Source of the DNA: Streptomyces puniciscabiei
GTDB lineage: Bacteria; Actinomycetota; Actinomycetes; Streptomycetales; Streptomycetaceae
Assembly: GCF_006715785.1 (NCBI RefSeq)
Contig: NZ_VFNX01000001.1
Location: 4,258,001-4,322,000, forward strand
Direction: 5' to 3'
Length of the DNA: 64,000 bases
The notes beneath the pieces are model-generated. The model was not told the origin of the DNA and did not search any database. It saw only the letters and a list, made by a program, of their open reading frames with translations. The translations under genes and the position numbers were made by a program. Within the stretch, counting starts at the first letter, position 1. Each line of letters opens with the position of its first letter. This document shows, piece after piece, positions 1 to 8,870 of this stretch.

Positions 1-20
1 GGCGGTCCTCGCACGCGCTC

Positions 21-896
21 TCATATGCGCTTGAGGACCGCCTGCTTGGCCAGGGTGAACTCCTCGTCCGTCAGCACCCCGTCGCGGTGCAGCTCACCCA
101 GCTCGCGCAGGCGCCGCAGCAGGGCGTCGTGCTCGCTCTCGGCGGGCTCCGGCTCCCCGGTGAGCCGCGAGGGCTCCTTCCGCACGCCCGCCCCCGCCGC
201 AGGGTGCGGCAGCCGCGCCTGTACGGCGGCGGCCACCAGGGCCATCAGCGGGTCCTTCTTGAAGCCCCACAGCTCGACCGCGTTCGGGTCGTACTTGGCC
301 GTCGCCGTCACCGGGGCACCGCGCACCAGGAAGCGCAGATACCCGTTCTCCAGTCCGGCCGCCGGCTGCCACTCCACACCGAGGACGTCCGCGAGCGGTA
401 TGGTCCGGGTACCGACGTTCGCCTTGGCGTTCTCGGTCTTCCAGTTCCACTCCAGCCGCACCCGCTCCCCGTCGAAGGCCGCCGTGCCGTCCCCGGCCGA
501 GGCGGACACCGGCAGCGGTGGTCCCGGCAGCAGGTACTCGGCGACCGGGTCCGGTGAAACCCCGTCCAGCAGGAGCGCGTTGCGCACCTCGTCCGCGAAG
601 TACTCGGCGACGCCGTACCGGTCGGACTCCACCGTCAGCTGGTACGGGTCGTTCGGCTCGGCGAGCCGGCCGCCGGTGGCCTGCGTCAGCGGATCGGCGC
701 CGTCGCGCAGCCGCAGCCTGAGCCGTCCCGACTTCCGCCCCTGCTCGAAGGAGACACCGGCCAACGCCCCCAGTGGTACGACGAGTTCGCCCAGCTCCCG
801 GCGGAGCAGGCTCACGTTCTTGTCCCGTCCCGGGGTGAGCCGCAGGGCATCGCCGTCGAAGGCCCAGGTGCCGTCCTTCTGGATGATTTCCGCCAT
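21..896 (-). CDS. DUF4429 / SHOCT-domain protein
   Basis: A 291-residue protein without signal peptide or membrane segment. Two similar beta-rich halves (about residues 5-110 and 135-235) both open with a short W-F-D-G element followed by a basic stretch, the layout of paired DUF4429 domains. The last 30 residues (LGELHRDGVLTDEEFTLAKQ) are a textbook SHOCT motif, a short C-terminal oligomerisation helix pair. The biochemical role of this family is unknown to me. The ATG at 896 is preceded by a run of G rather than a clear Shine-Dalgarno. It is transcribed divergently from the hexosaminidase, so the dre-like site at 927-942 could affect both. Family call is firm; function is open. Confidence 0.85.
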   Translation of the reverse strand: MAEIIQKDGTWAFDGDALRLTPGRDKNVSLLRRELGELVVPLGALAGVSFEQGRKSGRLRLRLRDGADPLTQATGGRLAEPNDPYQLTVESDRYGVAEYFADEVRNALLLDGVSPDPVAEYLLPGPPLPVSASAGDGTAAFDGERVRLEWNWKTENAKANVGTRTIPLADVLGVEWQPAAGLENGYLRFLVRGAPVTATAKYDPNAVELWGFKKDPLMALVAAAVQARLPHPAAGAGVRKEPSRLTGEPEPAESEHDALLRRLRELGELHRDGVLTDEEFTLAKQAVLKRI

Positions 897-926
897 GGGG
901 GGATTGTTTCACCGGATCTGCGGGAG

Positions 927-942
927 AGTGGTCTCGACCACA
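927..942. promoter_or_regulatory. DasR-responsive element (dre-like palindrome)
   Basis: AGTGGTCTCGACCACA fits the dre consensus of the GntR-family N-acetylglucosamine sensor DasR (core TGGTCTAGACCA, one central change). It lies 17 bp upstream of the GTG start of a GH20 hexosaminidase, the kind of gene DasR represses in streptomycetes. Consensus and regulon logic are established knowledge; binding here is inferred. Confidence 0.75.
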
Positions 943-958
943 TCTGAAGGGAGCGCAT

Positions 959-2560
959 GTGAGACGCAACCACAGCACGACTCCCCGGACGACCCGCATC
1001 CTCGGATCACTGCTGCTTCTGGCGGCCGCCGGGGGCTTCTCCCTCGGCGCGGCGCCCGCGGCACAGGCGGCCGCCCCGACACCGCTGGACCGGGTGGTCC
1101 CCGCGCCCGCCTCGGTCGAGCCCGGCGGTGCCCCGTACCGCATCACCTGGGCGACCGGCGTGCGCGTCGACGACTCCGCCGAGGTCCGCCGGATCGGCGC
1201 GTATCTCACCGGCATCCTGCGGCCCTCCACCGGCTACCGGCTGCCGCTCACCGACCACGGCACAGGGGGCATCCGGCTGCACCTGGCCCAGGGTGACTTC
1301 GGTGCCGAGGGCTACCGGCTGCACAGCGGCCCGGCCGGCGTCACCATCACCGCGAGCGCGCCCGCCGGCCTCTTCCACGGCGTCCAGACGCTGCGTCAGC
1401 TGCTCCCGGCCGCCGTCGAGAAGAAGACCGTGCAGAAGGGCCCCTGGCAGATCGCCGGCGGCACCGTGGAGGACCGCCCCCGCTACTCCTACCGGGGCGC
1501 CATGCTGGACGTCTCCCGGCACTTCTTCACCGTCGCCCAGGTCAAGCGCTACATCGACCAGCTCGCCCTCTACAAGATCAACGAACTGCATCTGCACCTC
1601 AGCGACGACCAGGGCTGGCGCATCGCCGTCGACTCCTGGCCGCGCCTCGCGGCCTACGGCGGCTCCACCGAGGTCGGCGGCGGCAAGGGCGGCTCCTACA
1701 CCAAGGACCAGTACCGGGACATCGTCTCCTACGCCGCCTCCCGCTATCTGGAGGTCGTGCCCGAGATCGACATGCCCGGCCACACCAACGCGGCCCTCGC
1801 CTCCTACGCCGACCTCAACTGCGACGGCGTGGCACCCCCGCTGTACACCGGCACCCAGGTCGGCTTCAGCTCGCTGTGCGTGCCGAAGGAGGTCACCTAC
1901 ACCTTCGCGGACGACGTGATCAGGGAGCTGGCCGCGCTCACCCCCGGCCGCTACCTCCACATCGGCGGCGACGAGGCCCACTCCACCAGCCACCCCGACT
2001 ACGTGAAGTTCATGGACCGCGTGCAGCCGATCGTCGCCAAGTACGGCAAGACGGTCATCGGCTGGCACCAGCTCACCGGCGCCCACCCCGCCAAGGGCGC
2101 CCTCGCCCAGTACTGGGGCCTGGACAGCACCAGCGCGGCCGAGAAGGCACAGGTCGCCCAGGCCGCCCAGAACGGCACCGGGCTGATCCTGTCCCCGGCG
2201 GACCGGGTCTACCTGGACATGAAGTACACCAGCGGCACCGTGCTGGGCACCAAGTGGGCCGGTTACGTCGAGGTGCAGCGGTCGTACGACTGGAACCCGG
2301 GCGGCTACCTTCCCGGCGTCCCGGCCTCGGCCGTCCGGGGAGTGGAGGCCCCGCTGTGGTCGGAGACCCTGAAGACCGACGCCGACATCGAGTACATGGC
2401 GTTCCCCCGCCTCCCGGGGGCGGCCGAACTGGGCTGGTCCCCGGCCGCCACGCACGACTGGAACACCTACAGACTCCGCCTGGCCGCCCAGGCCCCCCGC
2501 TGGGACGCCCTCGGCATCACGTACTACCGCTCACCGCAGGTCCCCTGGCCGGCGAACTGA
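959..2560 (+). CDS. secreted beta-N-acetylhexosaminidase, GH20
   Basis: A 533-residue exported enzyme that releases terminal N-acetylglucosamine or N-acetylgalactosamine from chito-oligosaccharides. A Sec signal (basic N-terminus, LLLLAAAGG core, cleavage near AQA-A at about residue 38) is followed by the GH20b N-terminal domain (to about 170) and the catalytic TIM barrel. The diagnostic Asp-Glu pair of GH20 substrate-assisted catalysis is in HIGGDEAHS, D338-E339; HLHLSDDQGWR and EIDMPGH are further GH20 signatures. The GTG at 959 has AAGGGAG just upstream, whereas the ATG at 957 runs straight into a stop. Control by DasR is suggested by the site at 927-942. Length and motifs match the well-studied Streptomyces plicatus enzyme family. 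Confidence 0.95.
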   Translation: MRRNHSTTPRTTRILGSLLLLAAAGGFSLGAAPAAQAAAPTPLDRVVPAPASVEPGGAPYRITWATGVRVDDSAEVRRIGAYLTGILRPSTGYRLPLTDHGTGGIRLHLAQGDFGAEGYRLHSGPAGVTITASAPAGLFHGVQTLRQLLPAAVEKKTVQKGPWQIAGGTVEDRPRYSYRGAMLDVSRHFFTVAQVKRYIDQLALYKINELHLHLSDDQGWRIAVDSWPRLAAYGGSTEVGGGKGGSYTKDQYRDIVSYAASRYLEVVPEIDMPGHTNAALASYADLNCDGVAPPLYTGTQVGFSSLCVPKEVTYTFADDVIRELAALTPGRYLHIGGDEAHSTSHPDYVKFMDRVQPIVAKYGKTVIGWHQLTGAHPAKGALAQYWGLDSTSAAEKAQVAQAAQNGTGLILSPADRVYLDMKYTSGTVLGTKWAGYVEVQRSYDWNPGGYLPGVPASAVRGVEAPLWSETLKTDADIEYMAFPRLPGAAELGWSPAATHDWNTYRLRLAAQAPRWDALGITYYRSPQVPWPAN

Positions 2561-2597
2561 GCGGAGAACGCACCGGTGAACGCAACCGGTGAACGCA

Positions 2598-2633
2598 CGC
2601 GCCCGGGCCGCTGCGTGGAGCGGCCCGGGCGCG
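2598..2633. terminator. bidirectional hairpin terminator
   Basis: Perfect 15-bp inverted repeat (arms CGCGCCCGGGCCGCT and its complement) with a 6-nt loop, between the convergent ends of the hexosaminidase and the LysM gene. There is no T-tract, as is common for Streptomyces terminators. Just before it (about 2566-2597) the motif GAACGCACCGGT is reiterated imperfectly. Confidence 0.8.
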
Positions 2634-2738
2634 CTGGGCGAACAGCCGGGACAACAGCCCGACATGCCTTGCCAGTGCAATTCAGAGGCAGGTACCCGCC
2701 CTCTTGAATTGCCGATCCGGCCATGGGGGAATCGGCCG

Positions 2739-3410
2739 TCAGTACGCGCTGAACACGTTGTCGATCGAGCCGTAGCGGTGGTACGCGTAGTTGCACGCGG
2801 CGGTGATGTTGGCGACCGGGTCGTAGATGTTCGTCGAGGTGCCCGGCACGTGGTAGGCGTCGAACGTCGGCTGGATCACCTGGAGCAGGCCCTTGGACGG
2901 GGTGCCCTTGGCGGCGTTGGAGTCCCAGTTGTTGATGGCGTTCGGGTTGCCGGAGGACTCCCGGATGATGTTGCGGTAGATGCCGTTGTAGGTGCCCGGG
3001 ATGTGGTTCTGCGCCATGATCGCCAGCGCCTGCTTGATCCAGCCGTCCAGGTTGTTGGCGTAGCCGGTGGCGGACGAGGTGCTCGCCGGTGCGGCCTTGG
3101 TCGTGGCCGCCTTGGCCGGGGCCGCCGAGCCGGCGGGCAGGGTGAGGACCTGGCCCGGCAGGAGCGAGTAGGGGCTGCTGAGGTGGTTGGCGGACGCGAT
3201 GGCCGGCCAGCCGCCCGGCACCTTGAGGGCGCGGGCGATCGAGGCCAGGTGGTCGCCGGCCTTGACGGTGTAGCTGGGCGCGGCGGCGGTGGCGGCCTGG
3301 GCGCTGCCCGTCGCGGCCGTGCAGGCCATGACGAGGGTGCCGACGCTGATGGCGCCGCCGGTGAGGAACCGGCGCGTCCGGGGAGAGCGCTTGCGGGCAT
3401 GACGGGGCAT
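2739..3410 (-). CDS. secreted LysM / transglycosylase-like cell-wall protein
   Basis: A 223-residue exported protein. A basic start and a hydrophobic stretch (FLTGGAISVGTLVMACTA) ending near AQAATAA form a Sec signal. A LysM peptidoglycan-binding module follows (about residues 47-92, YTVKAGDHLASIARALKV), then an Ala/Thr linker, then a lysozyme-like transglycosylase fold (about 120-223) with RNIIRESSGNPNAINNWDSN and SKGLLQVI. The Glu in RESSGNP sits where soluble lytic transglycosylases carry the catalytic acid. The start is placed at MPRHARK (AAGGA 7 nt upstream) rather than the earlier in-frame start at 3476, which would add a non-signal-like extension. It probably remodels peptidoglycan during growth or germination. 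It is a single gene lying downstream of desD on the same strand. Confidence 0.85.
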   Translation of the reverse strand: MPRHARKRSPRTRRFLTGGAISVGTLVMACTAATGSAQAATAAAPSYTVKAGDHLASIARALKVPGGWPAIASANHLSSPYSLLPGQVLTLPAGSAAPAKAATTKAAPASTSSATGYANNLDGWIKQALAIMAQNHIPGTYNGIYRNIIRESSGNPNAINNWDSNAAKGTPSKGLLQVIQPTFDAYHVPGTSTNIYDPVANITAACNYAYHRYGSIDNVFSAY

Positions 3411-3433
3411 GGAGCGGTCCTTTTCCGAGAATT

Positions 3434-3489
3434 GGATCACCCGCAGTTGCCGGTCCCCCTCGGCAAACTGCACCACGTTCGTTTAGCGG
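3434..3489 (-). promoter_or_regulatory. possible remnant of a c-di-AMP (ydaO-like) leader
   Basis: The 5' leader of the LysM gene contains, in order on the minus strand, CCGCTAAAC, GGGGGACC and GGGTGATCC, the order of conserved blocks in the 5' half of ydaO riboswitches, which often precede actinobacterial cell-wall hydrolase genes. The 3' conserved half is not clearly present before the ATG, so this may be chance or a diverged element. The rest of the 324-bp gap (3411-3734) holds the repeats listed separately and no gene. Confidence 0.25.
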
Positions 3490-3548
3490 TGCGCTGCGGC
3501 GGGGATATTCATAGCCGCCGGGAATAAGTTTCGGCAATTACTCCTTTT

Positions 3549-3563
3549 ACTAACCCGCTTAGT
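3549..3563. promoter_or_regulatory. short palindrome upstream of the LysM gene
   Basis: ACTAACCCGCTTAGT: perfect 5-bp arms (ACTAA/TTAGT) around a 5-bp centre in the gap between desD and the LysM gene. It could be an operator or a small hairpin. No known binding protein is assigned. Confidence 0.3.
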
Positions 3564-3645
3564 TCTCCGGGTCGCCGGCATCCGCCCGGATAGTGGTATT
3601 CCCGGAAGCAAATGGCCGTCCGCGATCCTAGGGAGCTTCGTAAGT

Positions 3646-3729
3646 GAATTGAGTCACGTGTCGCAGGTTAAGCGACTCAACTGCTTAAATGGGGAAATAA
3701 GCGGACCTCACGACAGAGTGGCTCAATTC
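3646..3729. repeat. nested inverted repeats after desD
   Basis: GAATTGAGTCAC (3646-3657) is repeated in inverted form as GTGGCTCAATTC (3718-3729), 11 of 12 positions matching. A third, shorter inverted copy GACTCAA lies at 3674-3680, so the left arm can pair with either. This could be a desD transcription terminator or mutually exclusive RNA folds; the AT-rich make-up stands out from the surroundings. Confidence 0.5.
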
Positions 3730-3734
3730 GGACA

Positions 3735-5513
3735 TTAGGCACTCAAAAGGCCGGCGAGCGGGTTCTTCAGGGTGCCCACCAGCTGCAGCGCGCCCGAGGG
3801 GTCGGCGAGGTCCACCATCTGGCGGTTGTCGCGCAGCTGGAGGCGGTTCAGGCAGGACAGGGCGAACTCGGGGGCGAACAGGTCGTACTGCCGGAACCGG
3901 TCGGACAGTTCGGGGTTCGCCTCCTGGTACTCGCGGGTGACCTCCGCGACCGTGCGCCAGAAGGCGTCCTCCGCCAGGACCCCCTCGGTGGCCAGGTTCG
4001 CGGCGAGGAAGCGGAAGAAGCAGTCGAAGACGTCGGTGAAGATCGACAGCAGCTTCTTGTCGTCCGGGACGTCGACGCGGATGCGCCGCACCTGCGGGGG
4101 CAGGGCGGCGTCCGGGTCCATCACCGCTATCTCCTCGGCGATGTCCTTGTAGACCGCCCGCCGCACGACCCCGTCCTCCAGCACCAGGATCACGTTCTCG
4201 CCGTGCGGCATGAAGACGAGGTCGTAGGCGTAGAAGCTGTGCAGGAGCGGGGTGTAGTAGGCGCGGAGGTAGCGGCGCAGCCACCCCGTCGGCGTCAGGC
4301 CCGAGCGGGCGATCAGCGCCCCGGCGAAGGAGGCGCCCTCGTGGTCGACGTGCAGCAGTGAGGCCATGGTCGCGAGCGACTCGCCGCCTCGCAGCGAGGG
4401 CACCGGGCTCTCCCGCCACAGCGCGGCCAGCATCTTGCGGTACGGCGAGTAGCGGTCGGTGGCCTGCTCGTACTCCAGATGCCGGTAGCCGACGGCCGCC
4501 CGCTCGCGGATGATGCTCAGGCCCGTGGACTTCAGTACCGGGTCGTTCTCGATCAGCTGGGCCAGCCAGTCGTTGATCGCCGGGGTGGCCTCCATGTAGG
4601 CGGCCGACAGCCCGCGCATGAAGCCCATGTTGAGGACCGACAGCGCCGTCTTCACATAGTGCTTCTCCGGGTGGGAGGTGTTGAAGAAGGTCCGGATGGA
4701 TTGCTGGGCCAGGTACTCGTCGTCGCCCTCGCCGAGGCAGACCAGGTGCCGGCGCGCCACCTCGGCGGCGAAGGTGACGGAGAGCTTGTTCCACCACTGC
4801 CAGGGGTGGACGGGGATGAGCAGGTAGTCGGCGGGGTCCAGGCCCTGGTCGGTGAGGGTGGCGTGGAAGCGGGCCAGCGCGCCCTCGCCCAGCTCCTCCC
4901 GCAGGAAGGACTCGTACTCGATCCCCGCACCGGCCGTGAACGCGGCCCGCGAGCGGTGTGCGGCCAGCCACACCAGCCGGACGGGGCTCGCGGTCTCGGG
5001 CGCGTACGACAGGTACTCGTGGATGCCGAACCCGAGCCGCCCGTTGTTCGCGACGAAGCAGGGGTGGCCCTCGGTCATCCCGGTCTCGATGGCCTGGAAG
5101 CCCCGGCGGGCCAGCTCGGCGGAGGTCACCTTCGGTTTGGTGAGCTTGTAGCAGGTGCCGGAGAGGGTGGAGGAGATCTCCTCCAGGTAGACCGGCAGGA
5201 TCTCGTCGCTCAGGCCCAGGGACTCCTTCAGCTCGATGAAGAAGTCCAGGGCGGCGAGCGGGAGTTCCCTCCCCGCGCGGTGCCGGGTGATCGAGTCCGT
5301 GTCGACCTGCCAGTGGTCGAGGGCGCGGCGCGTGGCGGTGAAGCGGTAGTGGGTCAGATGGTCGTCGCTGTGTACGACGTACTGCTCGCCGTCCTCCTCG
5401 GGAGTGATCAGCCGCTCGTGCGCGAACTCGGCGAGAGCCTTGCGGAGCAGGAGGCGGTTGGCCTGCTCCCAGCGTTCGGGGGAGAGGTGCGCCACGGCGT
5501 CGGACAGGGTCAT
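3735..5513 (-). CDS. desD: desferrioxamine synthetase DesD (NIS synthetase)
   Basis: A 592-residue ATP-dependent condensing enzyme of the IucA/IucC (NRPS-independent siderophore) family. It joins and macrocyclises N-hydroxy-N-succinyl (or acetyl) cadaverine units to desferrioxamine. Visible family motifs include EGHPCFVANNGRLGFG (substrate/ATP region, about residue 150), the PVHPWQWWNKL block (about 235) and PHGENVILVLEDG (about 435). Length matches characterised DesD proteins. Its ATG overlaps the desC stop (ATGA), so it is the last gene of the desABCD transcript. Cytoplasmic. Iron control is expected through the iron box before desA. Confidence 0.97.
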   Translation of the reverse strand: MTLSDAVAHLSPERWEQANRLLLRKALAEFAHERLITPEEDGEQYVVHSDDHLTHYRFTATRRALDHWQVDTDSITRHRAGRELPLAALDFFIELKESLGLSDEILPVYLEEISSTLSGTCYKLTKPKVTSAELARRGFQAIETGMTEGHPCFVANNGRLGFGIHEYLSYAPETASPVRLVWLAAHRSRAAFTAGAGIEYESFLREELGEGALARFHATLTDQGLDPADYLLIPVHPWQWWNKLSVTFAAEVARRHLVCLGEGDDEYLAQQSIRTFFNTSHPEKHYVKTALSVLNMGFMRGLSAAYMEATPAINDWLAQLIENDPVLKSTGLSIIRERAAVGYRHLEYEQATDRYSPYRKMLAALWRESPVPSLRGGESLATMASLLHVDHEGASFAGALIARSGLTPTGWLRRYLRAYYTPLLHSFYAYDLVFMPHGENVILVLEDGVVRRAVYKDIAEEIAVMDPDAALPPQVRRIRVDVPDDKKLLSIFTDVFDCFFRFLAANLATEGVLAEDAFWRTVAEVTREYQEANPELSDRFRQYDLFAPEFALSCLNRLQLRDNRQMVDLADPSGALQLVGTLKNPLAGLLSA

Positions 5514-6040
5514 GCCGCCGCTCCTCGGGCCGCCAGGAACTGTTCTCGGGTGCAGAAGCTGAGCAATGCCCTCTTCTCCGGCTTCTGGATCTCGCGCACG
5601 GGCACGAAGCCCACCGCTTCGTTCAGGGCGTGCACCGCCGTGTTGCGCACGTCCGGCTCGACCACGACGCGCCGGGTGCGCGGGTCGGCGAACAGCTCGT
5701 CCAGCACGGCGGTGATGACGGCCCGGGTGAAACCGTGGATCGGCCGGTCGGCCGGCGCGACCAGGAAGTGCATGCCGACGTCGCCGGGCTCCGGGTCGTA
5801 CAGGCCGGCCAGCTCGACGTACCGGGGGTCGTACCTCTCCATCAGGAAGGCGGGCTCGCCCTCGTGCAGGCCGAGGTGGGCATGGTGGTGCTCGTGGGCC
5901 GCGATCCGCAGGTACTCGCGCTCGACGTCCTGGAGTCCGGCGTCCTGCATCATCCAGAAGGCCGCCTTGGGATGGGTGACCCAGCGGTGCAGCAGCTCGG
6001 CGTCCCGCAGGGGGTCGAGGGGGCGGAAGGTGAACCTCAT
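5510..6040 (-). CDS. desC: hydroxycadaverine acyltransferase DesC
   Basis: A 176-residue GNAT-fold acyltransferase of the siderophore (IucB/RhbD-like) type. It transfers succinyl or acetyl from CoA to N-hydroxycadaverine, making the hydroxamate monomer used by DesD. The N-terminus MRFTFRPLD and the motifs [33 protein letters not shown] and [18 protein letters not shown] are typical of siderophore acetyltransferases. Its ATG overlaps the desB stop, and its own TGA overlaps the desD ATG, which indicates translational coupling throughout. Reaction from family knowledge; order and overlap seen directly. Confidence 0.96.
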   Translation of the reverse strand: MRFTFRPLDPLRDAELLHRWVTHPKAAFWMMQDAGLQDVEREYLRIAAHEHHHAHLGLHEGEPAFLMERYDPRYVELAGLYDPEPGDVGMHFLVAPADRPIHGFTRAVITAVLDELFADPRTRRVVVEPDVRNTAVHALNEAVGFVPVREIQKPEKRALLSFCTREQFLAARGAAA

Positions 6041-7314
6041 ACGGCGAACTCCTGGAAGGCGATCGTCTTCTCGACCGGGTAGTACTCGGTGCCGAGCAGC
6101 TCGCGGAGGATGTACGCGTTGCGGTACGCGCCCATGCCCAGGTCGGGACTGGTGATGCTGTGGGTGTGGACGCCGGCGTTCTGCAGGAAGACGCCGCGGC
6201 CGGTGACGTCGATGGCGTAGTTGCGGGCGACGTCGAAGCGGCCGTGGCCGTCGAAGCGGAGGCGGTCGCGGATCGGCGCGAGGAAGGCCGGGGGCTCGTA
6301 GTGGTAGCCGGTGGCCAGCAGCAGGCCCTCGGTGCGGATCTCGAAGTCCTTGTCCTGCTCGTCCTGGTGGAAGCCGAGGGTGTACTCGCCGTCCGCGTAG
6401 GTGGCGCTGCGCAGGCTGGAGTTGGTGAGCAACCGGGTCGGCACGGGTCCGGTGAGGTTCTTCTGGTAGAGCAGGTCGAAGATCGAGTCGATCAGATCCG
6501 AGTTGATGCCCTTGAACAGGCCCTTCTGCTGCTTCTCCAGCCGGTAGCGGGTCTCCTCGGGCAGCGCCCGGAAGTAGTCGATGTAGTCCGGGGAGGTCAT
6601 CTCCAGGGTCAGCTTGGTGTACTCCAGCGGGAAGAACCGCGGTGAGCGGGTGACCCAGTTGAGCTGGTAGCCGTGGACGTCGATCTCGGCGAGCAGCTCG
6701 TGGTAGATCTCGGCCGCGCTCTGGCCGCTGCCGACGATCGTGATGGACTCCTTCGCCTGCAGCTCCGCCTTGCGGTGCATGTACTGGGAGTTGTGCAGGA
6801 AGTCCCCGGCCAGGTCGCGGCAGGCCGGCGGGAGGTAGGGGGTCGTTCCCGTGCCGAGGACCAGGTGACGGCAGCGGAACGTTTCGCCGCGCTCGGTGCG
6901 GACGACGTACACCTCGTCCTCGTACGTCACCTCGGTGACCGTCGTGCCGAAGCGCACGCTGCCGAGCCTGGCCGCCGCCCAGCGGCAGTAGTCGTCGTAC
7001 TCCACCCGCAGCGGATAGAAGTTCTCGCGGATGTAGAACGAGTACAGTCTGCCCTTCTCCTTCAGGTAGTTGAGGAAGGAGTACGGCGACGTCGGGTCGG
7101 CGAGGGTGACCAGGTCCGACAGGAACGGGGTCTGGAGGTGGGCGCCGTCCAGGAACATCCCGGCGTGCCACTCGAAGTCCGGCTTGGACTCCAGGAAGAC
7201 CCCGTCCAGGCCGGCGATGGGCTCGGTGAGGCAGGCGAGGCCGAGGTTGAAGGGGCCGAGCCCGATCCCGACGAAGTCGTACGTCTTTTCCAGGGCTTCA
7301 GGACGCGCGGTCAA
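6037..7314 (-). CDS. desB: cadaverine N-monooxygenase DesB
   Basis: A 425-residue FAD- and NADPH-dependent N-hydroxylase of the lysine/ornithine monooxygenase family, turning cadaverine into N-hydroxycadaverine. The FAD motif [10 protein letters not shown] is at residues 16-25, the NADPH motif VGSGQSAAE at about 192-200, and the ATGYHYEPP signature near 335. The start is a TTG at 7314 preceded by GGGAGAG, and the gene overlaps the end of desA by 17 bp. No ATG gives a better fit upstream of the FAD motif. The rare TTG start may set DesB output relative to DesA. Second gene of the iron-regulated des operon. Confidence 0.95.
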   Translation of the reverse strand: MTARPEALEKTYDFVGIGLGPFNLGLACLTEPIAGLDGVFLESKPDFEWHAGMFLDGAHLQTPFLSDLVTLADPTSPYSFLNYLKEKGRLYSFYIRENFYPLRVEYDDYCRWAAARLGSVRFGTTVTEVTYEDEVYVVRTERGETFRCRHLVLGTGTTPYLPPACRDLAGDFLHNSQYMHRKAELQAKESITIVGSGQSAAEIYHELLAEIDVHGYQLNWVTRSPRFFPLEYTKLTLEMTSPDYIDYFRALPEETRYRLEKQQKGLFKGINSDLIDSIFDLLYQKNLTGPVPTRLLTNSSLRSATYADGEYTLGFHQDEQDKDFEIRTEGLLLATGYHYEPPAFLAPIRDRLRFDGHGRFDVARNYAIDVTGRGVFLQNAGVHTHSITSPDLGMGAYRNAYILRELLGTEYYPVEKTIAFQEFAV

Positions 7315-8740
7315 GGGACTCTCCCAGGTACTGCTCGGCGTGGCCGGCGATCAGGTCGAGGACGGCGGCGATGTCGGCCGGCGTCGTCTCGGGGTTGAGC
7401 AGGGTGAACTTCAGGTAGTGGCGGCCGCCCACCCTGGTGCCCGCGACCACGGCGTCACCGGAGGCGAACAGGGCCTTGCGGGCGTGGAGGTTGGCACGGT
7501 CGATCTCGGCCGGGTCGGTGACCGCCGCCGGGATGTAGCGGAAGACGAGGGTGGACAGGGCGGGCTCGACGACGACGTCGAAGCGGGGGTCGGCGGCGAG
7601 CAGCTTCCAGCCCTCGGCCGCGAGGTCGCAGATCTCGTCGAAGAGCTGCCCGACGCCGTCCGCGCCCATGGTGCGCAGGGTCATCCACAGCTTGAGGGCG
7701 TCGAAGCGGCGGGTGGTCTGCAGGGACTTGTCGACCTGGTTGGGGATGCGTTCCTGCACCATGCGGCGGGGGTTGAGGTAGTCCGCGTGGTAGGTGGCGT
7801 GGCGCAGGGTCGCCGCGTCCCGCACCAGCAGGGCGGACGAACTCACCGGCTGGAAGAAGGACTTGTGGTAGTCGACGGTGACGGAATCGGCGCGCTCGAT
7901 GCCGTCGATACGGCTCCGGTGCTTGAGGGAGGCGAGCAGCCCGCAGCCGTAGGCCGCGTCGACGTGCATCCACACGCCGTACTGGGAGCACAGCCCGGCG
8001 ATCTCCGGGAGCGGGTCGATGGAGCCGAAGTCGGTGGTGCCGGCGGTGGCGACGACCGCCATCGGCACCAGCCCGTCGCGCCGGCAGCGCTCCAGCTCGC
8101 GGGCGAGGGCGACGGTCTGCAGCCGCTTGTCGTGGTCGACGGGGACGGGGACGACCGCGTCCTGGCCGAGCCCGAGCAGCTTGGCGGACTTCTGCACGCT
8201 GAAGTGGCTGACCTCGGAGGCGAAGATCCGCAGGTCGGCGAGGCCGTCGGTCTTGGCCTCCTCCCGCGCCAGCAGCAGCGCCTGGAGGTTGGACTGGGTG
8301 CCGCCGGAGGTGAACACGCCGTCGGCGGCGGGTCCGAGGCCGATCCGGGCGGCCGTCCAGTCGATGAGCTTGCGCTCGATGAGGGTGCCGCCGGCCGACT
8401 GGTCCCAGGTGTCGAGGGAGGAGTTGACCGCCGAGAGCACGGCCTCGCCGAGCACCGCCGGGATGACGACCGGGCAGTTGAGGTGGGCGAGGTAGCGGGG
8501 GTGGTGGAAGTAGACCGCGTCGCGGAGGTAGACGTCCTCCAGCTCGTCCAGGACGGCGGCGGTGTCGCCGAGCGGGCGGTCCAGGTCGATGGCGTCGACC
8601 CGGGGGAAGAGGGCGTCGACGGTGACGCCGGTGAACGGACGGTCGGTGGTGGCGAGTTTGGCCGCCACCCGCTCGACTCCTTCGGTCACGGAGCTTCGGT
8701 AGTGCTCCGCGGTGAGGCCATTGAGCAGGTGCGAGCGCAT
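7298..8740 (-). CDS. desA: lysine decarboxylase DesA (PLP-dependent)
   Basis: A 480-residue pyridoxal-phosphate enzyme of the group II decarboxylase family, committing lysine to cadaverine for desferrioxamine. The PLP-binding lysine is K293 in [10 protein letters not shown]; upstream VDAAYGCG supplies the Asp that contacts the pyridine nitrogen, and TSGGTQSNL is a cofactor phosphate loop. The ATG at 8740 has a strong GGAGGACCTCC ribosome site. First gene of desABCD; the only promoter region visible for the operon is 8741-8870, which carries the iron box. Cytoplasmic. Confidence 0.96.
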   Translation of the reverse strand: MRSHLLNGLTAEHYRSSVTEGVERVAAKLATTDRPFTGVTVDALFPRVDAIDLDRPLGDTAAVLDELEDVYLRDAVYFHHPRYLAHLNCPVVIPAVLGEAVLSAVNSSLDTWDQSAGGTLIERKLIDWTAARIGLGPAADGVFTSGGTQSNLQALLLAREEAKTDGLADLRIFASEVSHFSVQKSAKLLGLGQDAVVPVPVDHDKRLQTVALARELERCRRDGLVPMAVVATAGTTDFGSIDPLPEIAGLCSQYGVWMHVDAAYGCGLLASLKHRSRIDGIERADSVTVDYHKSFFQPVSSSALLVRDAATLRHATYHADYLNPRRMVQERIPNQVDKSLQTTRRFDALKLWMTLRTMGADGVGQLFDEICDLAAEGWKLLAADPRFDVVVEPALSTLVFRYIPAAVTDPAEIDRANLHARKALFASGDAVVAGTRVGGRHYLKFTLLNPETTPADIAAVLDLIAGHAEQYLGESLDRAS

Positions 8741-8797
8741 GTGGAGGTCCTCCGGGGGGACAGTCCGTTGGGGGTCTGAACGGGAGTCCGTTTCTCG

Positions 8798-8820
8798 ACT
8801 TAGGTTAGCCTAACCTAAGT
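8798..8820. promoter_or_regulatory. iron box upstream of desA
   Basis: A perfect 23-bp odd palindrome, 11-bp arms around a central C, containing TTAGGTTAGCCTAACCTAA (8800-8818). This is the DmdR1/DtxR-family operator, so repression of desABCD by Fe-loaded DmdR1 is expected. It ends about 58 bp upstream of the desA ATG. Confidence 0.95.
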
Positions 8821-8870
8821 TTTTTGGATCAAGGCATGCCTCATCCGTGACCGGCGTCACGCGCAGGGGG

